Position numbers and translations under genes: made by a program. From CAZDDI01 sp964504195 (GTDB lineage Bacteria; Chloroflexota; Anaerolineae; B4-G1; SLSP01), in NCBI GenBank assembly GCA_964504195.1, contig CAZDDI010000058.1:1-27519 (forward strand): a stretch of 27,519 nucleotides of DNA. Direction: 5' to 3'. A model generated the notes under the pieces. It did not search any database. It was not told the DNA's origin and saw only the letters and a list, made by a program, of their open reading frames with translations. How positions within the stretch are numbered: the stretch's first letter is position 1; every line of letters starts with the position of its first letter. This document shows positions 22,473-27,519 of this stretch, piece by piece.

Positions 22473-23186
22473 CTAAGGGGTGCCGCTTACCGGGAAGAAC
22501 TCGACAGAATCCAAAATCGCCTGCCCAAGAGGATGCAGCTGTGCCGGTTCCGCAGCACAAAAGGGCAACCCAAACGTAAGCATATGCACGAAGCTATCCC
22601 CTGGGACATATACATTCAAACAAGTGCCAGTATTGGCAAGATCCCAGAAAGCCACACCAACAATACCACCTACTTCAATAGGGGTCGTATAAAAATCAGT
22701 AGCGTACATAGTCCAATGCTGAACAAACACGTCCGTCATCTCCAAAAGGTCAGTAGGCACATTATCAACAAATCCGATAGCTAGGCCGCCCGTGGCTAAG
22801 GAAATTGCCATCTCCGAAGGTGGCCCAGCCATATAAAAACCCGGCATACGCTCCAGCTGCCAGCCAACAGGCAGCGCCAGGCGCGTGCCCAACTCAGGGA
22901 ATTCATGGATCACCCAGGCATCTACCGTCGCGGGCAAAGTGGCTACCAGTATAGGCGAAAGCGTCGGCGTAGCCTGCGGCAAAGGCGTAGCCTGCGGCAA
23001 CGGCGTGACTTGCGGTGAGGCTATTGCCGCAGGCGTTTCGGTCGCGATAGGTGCTGGTGGCAGCGCCGTAGCGGGGGGCGTGCAGCTAGTTATCAGCCCT
23101 AAACTCAACAACAGCCCGGCTAACCAAGGTGCGTTTTGGCGTATACACATATACTTTTTATAAAAACTGAATCTGAGAACACTCAC
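22473..23186 (-). CDS. small secreted lipoprotein, possibly PsbP/Mog1-like
   Basis: A 237-residue lipoprotein of no recognised family. The signal ends in LGLITSC, then a Pro/Thr/Gln repeat linker (TPLPQATPLPQATPT), then a compact domain beginning WVIHEFPELGTRLALPVGWQL. That beta-strand plus LPxGW pattern recalls PsbP/Mog1-like folds, a weak inference shared with two neighbours. Two cysteines in the domain (GTCLNV, LPFCAAE) could form a disulfide. The GTG start at 23186 overlaps the previous stop as GTGA, pointing to translational coupling; an ATG at 23150 giving a normal-length signal is a fair alternative. Confidence 0.72.
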   Translation of the reverse strand: MSVLRFSFYKKYMCIRQNAPWLAGLLLSLGLITSCTPPATALPPAPIATETPAAIASPQVTPLPQATPLPQATPTLSPILVATLPATVDAWVIHEFPELGTRLALPVGWQLERMPGFYMAGPPSEMAISLATGGLAIGFVDNVPTDLLEMTDVFVQHWTMYATDFYTTPIEVGGIVGVAFWDLANTGTCLNVYVPGDSFVHMLTFGLPFCAAEPAQLHPLGQAILDSVEFFPVSGTP

Positions 23187-23899
23187 TGGTCCTGCACGAT
23201 AGGTTTACCGATGTGGCGCAAAGGTCGCCGAGATGAAAACTTTTCCTTAGGCCAATCTACACAGCCAGAAGCCGCAGTGGGCGCAGGGGTTTCTGACAGC
23301 GGCTGCACAGGCGCTTGCAAGAAGAGGCCGTCTGCTGCTGGCAAAGCCAAGTCTGTCAAAGATTGTCGGGGAGTCTCAAAACGCAATGCCGCGACCAGCG
23401 ATGTTTCCTGTATCGAGCGCGGTTCGGCCCGCTGCCAGATTTCATAGACCCGGCCCTCCACCGACAGGTAGATACACGTCACCGGCTCTATCCCAGGCAA
23501 CGGGGCCAGCATCACCCCTGAATATCCAGCAATAGTCACCGGAACGCGCTGAATATCAAGTCCGGGATGGCCCTGGATTTGCCGGGCTATCAACAGCTCC
23601 ATTTGCTCCGGGGCGGCTTCATGCACCCACCCAACTCGCAAAACCAGTCCACCAGATTTATCCGCCAGGGTAAACCCATAGGTCGGAAGCAGATATTCAT
23701 CCTCCGTAAGTCTCCAGGCAGCGGGATATTCCAGACGCGCACCCAAAACAACATTTTCGTATCTTGTATAGGGGGCAGCTTCCGTGACAGGATCATCCCG
23801 AAGTTGGGGTGGGAAGGGCGAACTCGCCTGCACGGTTTGAACTATCACCAATGAAAACAGCACCACCAGCAGCCCAACGGATAGCGGATAGCGTTTCAT
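23183..23899 (-). CDS. small secreted protein, possibly PsbP/Mog1-like
   Basis: A 238-residue exported protein with a signal peptide cleaved probably after VQA (MKRYPLSVGLLVVLFSLVIV ... QTVQA). No lipobox Cys is present, unlike its neighbours. The body starts YENVVLGARLEYPAAWRL, a strand and YPxxW turn like that in the next two small proteins, and continues with GGLVLRVGWVHEA and YSGVMLAPLPGIEPVTCIYL. The C-terminal 40 residues are Pro-rich and low in structure. The start at 23899 has AGGAGG six bases upstream. It begins a two-gene unit with the lipoprotein at 23186 and lies behind the promoter module at 23960-24042. Its function is unknown. Confidence 0.75.
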   Translation of the reverse strand: MKRYPLSVGLLVVLFSLVIVQTVQASSPFPPQLRDDPVTEAAPYTRYENVVLGARLEYPAAWRLTEDEYLLPTYGFTLADKSGGLVLRVGWVHEAAPEQMELLIARQIQGHPGLDIQRVPVTIAGYSGVMLAPLPGIEPVTCIYLSVEGRVYEIWQRAEPRSIQETSLVAALRFETPRQSLTDLALPAADGLFLQAPVQPLSETPAPTAASGCVDWPKEKFSSRRPLRHIGKPIVQDQ

Positions 23900-23959
23900 A
23901 GTTAACCTCCTAAGCATCAATGAATTGACGAACATCGAAACCACGCGATACTCGCATCA

Positions 23960-24042
23960 ATGTTACCATACTCACAATCAGGTTGTCAATAACAAAACTT
24001 TGCTATTTTTTTACCCTAAATATAGCAAAGTTTTGCTATAGC
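23960..24042 (-). promoter_or_regulatory. promoter with paired palindromes (module copy 1)
   Basis: On the minus strand TTGACA (23984-23989) and TAACAT (23960-23965) are 18 bp apart, about 60 bp upstream of the gene starting at 23899. Two near-palindromes, 23989-24006 and 24022-24039 (ATAGCAAA-N2-TTTGCTAT type), sit directly upstream with centres 33 bp apart, about three helical turns. The distal one overlaps the last codons and stop of the response-regulator gene. Bases 23973-24042 are 63/70 identical to 27299-27368. The same palindromes could also fold in RNA as a terminator-like hairpin for the regulator transcript. Confidence 0.6.
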
Positions 24043-24680
24043 CGCGATTGCCAACCCTCCTGAAGCGCACGCGCCACTACGGCTAGCCGATTGGAACAGC
24101 CCAATTTCTTCAAAATGCTGCTGACGTGCCGCACTACGGTATGGGTGCTAATCTGTAACTGGGTGGCAATGGCCGTATTGTTAACGCCCTGCACCACATA
24201 ACACAGCACATCCCGCTCCCGCTCGGTGAGCGTGGTAATTTCTGGGGGGAACGCCGCATCTCCCTGCACCCAGGCCGCGACCGTTGCCTGCACTTGCGAC
24301 GTGAACCACGGCTCGCCCCGCGCTACGGCCCGCAGCGCGGATAACAAAACCTCAAGCGGCTCAGTCTTATGCACATAGCCGGCAATATCGGCATCCAGCA
24401 AGGGGTAAATATAAGCGGGCGCGGGATTATCGCTGTAGAGCAAGACTTGTGGGGGCGGCTGCGCCGCGCGCAAGTGCCGTAACACTTCCACAGTGGGTAA
24501 ATCGGACAAGTTGGAGTCCAGCAAGACTACATCCGGCATACAATCTGCCGTCCGTTCTATCGCGGCGGCACCATCGGCAACCGTGGCGAGCAATTGCATA
24601 TCTGTGACAGCTTCCAGCAGCACGCACAACCCGCGCAGGGTGGCTGGGTGCGCTTCGGCAATCAACACACGAATGGGCAT
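24036..24680 (-). CDS. NarL/LuxR-type response regulator
   Basis: A 214-residue regulator with an N-terminal receiver (1-118) and a LuxR-type helix-turn-helix (about 151-208, LTERERDVLCYVVQGVNNTAIATQLQISTHTVVRHVSSI). The phosphoacceptor is Asp 55 in VVLLDSNL, and the conserved Lys is 105 in HKTEP. The acidic pocket, normally Asp-Asp in ADDHP, reads Glu 9-Ala 10 (IAEAHP), so metal binding and phosphorylation may be altered. The start at 24680 has GAGGT five bases upstream; the frame is open to 24887, but that part crosses a terminator-free, unlikely leader. No histidine kinase is encoded in the window. It sits between two groups of secreted-protein genes. Confidence 0.9.
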   Translation of the reverse strand: MPIRVLIAEAHPATLRGLCVLLEAVTDMQLLATVADGAAAIERTADCMPDVVLLDSNLSDLPTVEVLRHLRAAQPPPQVLLYSDNPAPAYIYPLLDADIAGYVHKTEPLEVLLSALRAVARGEPWFTSQVQATVAAWVQGDAAFPPEITTLTERERDVLCYVVQGVNNTAIATQLQISTHTVVRHVSSILKKLGCSNRLAVVARALQEGWQSRL

Positions 24681-24875
24681 GGTGTACCTCTCTGGGACAT
24701 ATAACGTATAGCGAATAAAGCATACTTTCCCACCATAATCGCCCCTACCCCAGGAGCGGAGAGCTAAGAACGGACAGGGATATTTTACAAGCCCGCAGCA
24801 CATTATAACCGGGGCTTGCAAGAAGCGCAACAAGGCAATCGCACCTAACCGCTGCACGTAGTGAAAGATTGCAAA

Positions 24876-24909
24876 CCCGCCCGCCAATAAACAAGTATCG
24901 GCGGGCGGG
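24876..24909 (-). terminator. terminator of the propeller lipoprotein unit
   Basis: A 10-bp all-GC stem (CCCGCCCGCC at 24876-24885 with its complement 24900-24909) and a 14-nt AT-rich loop lie 46 bp after the stop at 24955. The minus-strand tail is only TTTGC, so strength is uncertain. The rest of 24681-24954 shows no gene. Confidence 0.6.
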
Positions 24910-24954
24910 CAAAACGCAACGTTGGGCCGATGGGACCAGCGCGCGTATCAGACC

Positions 24955-26400
24955 CTATGGCGCACAGGGTACCGCATAGAGATGCAAGGCAGTTGTTCCG
25001 GCTAATACCAGCCAGCGGCCAGCGGATGACCAGCGGGCAACGCGATCTGTCGGCTCACCGGAAGCCGGAAGCTCATAATGCATAGAACCATCTCCGGCAA
25101 GAATCCAGGCGCGACCCGCGCCATCTGCATAAAGCACCTGGCTGCTATCGGGCGACCAGGCCAACGCCAAGGATGCCGGCAACATCTCGCCTGCCTGGCT
25201 GACAGCGAGATCCAAGGTTCCGACCTCAAAGTAGCTAATGATTTCGCCAGTGGGCCAGTGATACAATCCCACCCCCAAGGGCTGCGGCCCTGGCGACGGT
25301 GGGGCTACACCCGCCCAGCTCCCGTCAGGTGCCACCAGCGACGTACCCCAGGTCAAAAAAGCGATGCGTTCACCATCGGGCGACCACTGTGCGGCGATGA
25401 CGCCAGGTAACAGGAACGCGGCGTCTGTGCTGGCGATGTCCCATACCCACAGCTCCGGTGGCGTCGCCCCCGCAGCGGGCTGCCGTAAGAAAAGTACATG
25501 GCGGCTATCAGGGTCCCAAGCGGCAAAGAACGTCCAGAAGTCCGCCCAGGCTTCATCCATAGCCCTGACGCCAGAACGCCAGCGGAGTTCATCAAGCCCG
25601 GAGTGTTGCAAGAGCGTCCCGGGCTGGGGTGCAAACAGGCCGATTTGGGGATTGAAACCTGCTGTAGCCACGAACGCACTGCGATCTGGACTCCAGGCAT
25701 ACTGATAGATTCCCGCAGGCCCGTCAGGGTACACATCCGTTTGCGTTTGCTGAACGAGATCGAGCAGCAGCAGACAGCGCGCTCCGCTGCCACAGTTGCG
25801 TGCCACCAGCAAGTGTTCGGCATCCCACCAGCCCGCCAGGGCTTTGAAACCGGCGCCGGGATCGGTTTGCGCCGCTGCGCCAGGGAAGAGGTCGCGCAAC
25901 TCCGTCCCGTCACGGTTGACGAGCATCACAGTACCCAGCGCATCTGCGGCGCGCTGCGTCACGAAGGCTAATTGCGTTCCGTCAGGTGACCAGATGAGCT
26001 CGCTGTTCGCAGGGGCGGCTAAGCGCTGGGGCGACTCAAAATCCGAGGCCGCGACCAGCATCAAGACGCCCTGCGGCGCTTCTCCTGGCGCGATGTAAGC
26101 CAGGACTGCATCAGTGGGCGACCAGGCAAAGGCCTTGGGCTGGAAACTGCCGTTAGCCAGCAGGGGCAATTCGGCGACGAGGCACGCTTGAGACGGTTGT
26201 ACAGGCGGCACGGGGAAGCCCAACGGCACCGGAGTGAGAGCCGGCGTTGCCAAGGGTGTTGCTGAAGAGGGAACGGTAGTAGGCGTAGCGGTTGCTGCGG
26301 GGGTTGTGACAAGGGCAAGCGGAGGCGTGGCCTCCCGCTGACAAGCAGAAAGGCTGAACAACATGAAGGTTATTGCCAAAACAAAACAAAGGGATTTCAT
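24955..26400 (-). CDS. large TolB/WD40-like beta-propeller lipoprotein
   Basis: A 481-residue surface lipoprotein with lipobox LSAC (Cys 20) and a Thr/Pro/Ala linker to about residue 70. Propeller blades follow: FAWSPTDAVLAYIAPGE, LIWSPDGTQLAFVTQRA, YAWSPDRSAFVATAGF, AQWSPDGERIAFLTWG and LAWSPDSSQVLYADGA, enough for a six- to eight-bladed domain filling the whole mature protein. The SPDG-type blades are like TolB/PD40 repeats. AGGAGG lies ten bases before the ATG. The gene follows the small lipoprotein at 26459 by 58 bp and probably shares its transcript. No catalytic domain is attached, so a binding or scaffold role is likely. Confidence 0.85.
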   Translation of the reverse strand: MKSLCFVLAITFMLFSLSACQREATPPLALVTTPAATATPTTVPSSATPLATPALTPVPLGFPVPPVQPSQACLVAELPLLANGSFQPKAFAWSPTDAVLAYIAPGEAPQGVLMLVAASDFESPQRLAAPANSELIWSPDGTQLAFVTQRAADALGTVMLVNRDGTELRDLFPGAAAQTDPGAGFKALAGWWDAEHLLVARNCGSGARCLLLLDLVQQTQTDVYPDGPAGIYQYAWSPDRSAFVATAGFNPQIGLFAPQPGTLLQHSGLDELRWRSGVRAMDEAWADFWTFFAAWDPDSRHVLFLRQPAAGATPPELWVWDIASTDAAFLLPGVIAAQWSPDGERIAFLTWGTSLVAPDGSWAGVAPPSPGPQPLGVGLYHWPTGEIISYFEVGTLDLAVSQAGEMLPASLALAWSPDSSQVLYADGAGRAWILAGDGSMHYELPASGEPTDRVARWSSAGRWLVLAGTTALHLYAVPCAP

Positions 26401-26458
26401 ACCACCAGCTCCTCCTACAGATTCATCACACAGAAGAAAAATTGGATTGCAATAGGTT

Positions 26459-27181
26459 TCAAAATCTTGCCTGTGCCCGCATCAGATCGTAAATCGGCTC
26501 GAAGTCAAACTGCTGGACATGGGTTTTGGTAAACGCAATGACCACATCCTCCACAACGGCCAGCGTCGTGTAGAGCTGGATACCCATGGCTTCGTGAGAG
26601 AAGCCGAGTGCCGGTAGCGCACCCAGCATGGTTTCTATCGGCGTGCCCACATCAAAGTACATTACGTCTTCAGCCACATCGGCACCAAAGGGTTCAGCTG
26701 TGGCGCGCTGTGCCAACCAGGTAGGTAAAACTGCGTCCGGCGGGGCGGAGGATGCCGCAAGCCGATAGACGGCAACACTGATAACCGGACACTGGTATCC
26801 ACACGCCTCAGGGGAATCCCACACAGGCGGTTGGAATGCCAAGCTGTAAAGACGTTCGCCCATCTCACTCCCTTCTGTAACCACCCACCCTGGCGGGGCA
26901 AGCAGTGCCCCGGAGGTGTGGGGAAGCGGGTAAACTTCCCAGGTCGTGACATCGGTGTACTCGCTCAAGTCGAAAACTAGCGAAGGCACACTCGTGGGGG
27001 TAACGGGGGGCACAAGCGGAGTGGGAGTGGGGGTGGGCAAAGCGCCGGACGTAGTTGCAGCTACCCTAGGTGAAGCCGTAGCGGTGACCGGGGTTTCATC
27101 TATAGATACGGCTGGTTTTGAGTTGCAGCTGCCACAGATAAAGACCCCCAGGACTAGTAAAATCAGAAATCGCGTTTTCAT
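26459..27181 (-). CDS. small secreted lipoprotein, possibly PsbP/Mog1-like
   Basis: A 240-residue lipoprotein of no recognised family. The signal (MKTRFLILLVLGVFICGSC) ends at Cys 19 with a slightly atypical lipobox, followed by a TP-rich linker to about residue 68. The domain contains TTWEVYPLPHTSGALLAPPGWVV, whose strand-and-PPGW turn resembles the corresponding segments of the small secreted proteins at 22473 and 23183. Two cysteines (EACGYQCP) may form a disulfide or bind a metal. GGGGAA precedes the ATG. It is the first gene after promoter module copy 2 and is probably cotranscribed with the propeller lipoprotein that follows. Confidence 0.75.
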   Translation of the reverse strand: MKTRFLILLVLGVFICGSCNSKPAVSIDETPVTATASPRVAATTSGALPTPTPTPLVPPVTPTSVPSLVFDLSEYTDVTTWEVYPLPHTSGALLAPPGWVVTEGSEMGERLYSLAFQPPVWDSPEACGYQCPVISVAVYRLAASSAPPDAVLPTWLAQRATAEPFGADVAEDVMYFDVGTPIETMLGALPALGFSHEAMGIQLYTTLAVVEDVVIAFTKTHVQQFDFEPIYDLMRAQARF

Positions 27182-27285
27182 GGATTATTCCCCCTATCTA
27201 TTCAGAAATACCGAATGTGCGTAACACACCGCTGAGAAAATCTAAAAATTGATATGTATCGAATGACCGTTTGACACCGCCTTCA

Positions 27286-27368
27286 ATTCTAACATCACCA
27301 CAATCAGGTTGTCAATAACAAAACTTTGCTATTTTTTCGCCTCAACCATAGCAAAGTTTTGCGATAGC
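27286..27368 (-). promoter_or_regulatory. promoter with paired palindromes (module copy 2)
   Basis: On the minus strand TTGACA (27310-27315) and TAGAAT (27286-27291) are 18 bp apart, about 105 bp upstream of the lipoprotein start at 27181. Near-palindromes at 27315-27332 and 27348-27365 have centres 33 bp apart, exactly as in copy 1, while the 15-bp linker between them has diverged. The distal palindrome carries one change (G for T at 27363). Confidence 0.62.
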
Positions 27369-27369
27369 T

Positions 27370-27405
27370 GAAGGTTATTGCTAAAACAAGACAAATAGAT
27401 TTCGT
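27370..27405 (-). pseudogene. remnant of a propeller-lipoprotein leader
   Basis: Bases 27370-27405 match 26365-26400, the first 12 codons of the large propeller lipoprotein, with five mismatches in 36. The minus-strand translation TKSICLVLAITF corresponds to MKSLCFVLAITF, with the start codon changed to ACG. The match stops two bases before module copy 2, so the rest of the gene has been lost at that junction. Confidence 0.6.
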
Positions 27406-27499
27406 ACAACTTGCTAGACGCGCGCGAAGCCCGGCTCCAGTTGCTTTTGATCGGTGGTACGCGGAAAGCTGTTCAACGACAACTAGAATTACCCATTGA
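27392..27499 (+). pseudogene. possible transposase fragment
   Basis: The plus frame encodes DFVQLARRARSPAPVAFDRW, then YAES, and stops at 27497. The FDxWYA segment is like the second catalytic Asp region of IS4/IS701-type DDE transposases (FDSWY). It is too short and too close to the window edge to be sure, and no terminal repeat is seen. Confidence 0.2.
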
Positions 27500-27519
27500 T
27501 GACAATTAGAAATGCCCAC

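Noticed and set aside
24681..24887. 69-residue N-terminal extension of the response regulator
   Set aside because: The receiver domain begins exactly at MPIRVLIAEAH (24680), which has its own GAGGT site; the extension has no ribosome site or conserved pattern.
27304..27519. 71-codon minus-strand frame at the window edge
   Set aside because: It runs through promoter module copy 2 and the lipoprotein-leader remnant, so it is a chance join and not a gene.

Overview
The window looks like a chromosomal segment from a member of the Chloroflexota, probably an Anaerolineae/Caldilineae-type lineage. The evidence is indirect. There are many secreted lipoproteins with Thr/Pro-rich linkers behind the lipobox, an Ig-like protein with a TP-rich tail next to pth-mfd, PRC-barrel and MscS genes, and small nested palindromic repeats between genes. 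No rRNA, tRNA, CRISPR array or intact insertion sequence was seen. The genus cannot be named from this sequence.

Layout. (1) 1-1835, plus strand: a PRC-barrel protein and an MscS channel, each followed by a clear intrinsic terminator. (2) 1836-2355: a gene-free stretch with two nested inverted-repeat elements. (3) 2356-5246, plus: an SLC13-type permease with RCK_C domains, coupled to a MOT1-like molybdate/sulfate permease. (4) 5424-8477, plus: two tandem erythromycin-esterase-family lipoproteins sharing a 234-bp block of unusually high identity. (5) 8565-9867, plus: an ECF-type sigma factor overlapping a membrane protein, closed by a strong terminator. (6) 9937-15817, minus: an operon reading Rrf2 regulator, pstS, pstC, pstA, pstB, short chromate-type transporter, universal stress protein, DUF5680 protein, with a consensus-like promoter in front. 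(7) 16266-21108, plus: secreted TP-rich protein, pth, mfd. (8) 21155-27519, minus: secreted proteins and lipoproteins (two TolB/WD40-like propellers and three small proteins that may share a PsbP/Mog1-like fold) around a NarL/LuxR-type response regulator, with gene debris.

How they work together. Regions 3 and 6 hold four anion/oxyanion transport systems (SLC13, MOT1-like, Pst-type ABC, CHR), which suggests a scavenging or homeostasis locus, possibly under the Rrf2 protein. Region 8 is the least conventional. A 70-bp module is 90% identical at two places 3.3 kb apart. Each copy has two palindromes 33 bp apart next to a TTGACA -35 box, with a -10-like hexamer 18 bp further on, and lies upstream of a small secreted-protein gene. 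One copy overlaps the 3' end of the response-regulator gene. Pieces of a second regulator and of a propeller-lipoprotein leader show that the locus has grown and decayed by duplication. I infer a coordinately regulated cell-surface system of unknown function; it is the best candidate here for something undescribed.
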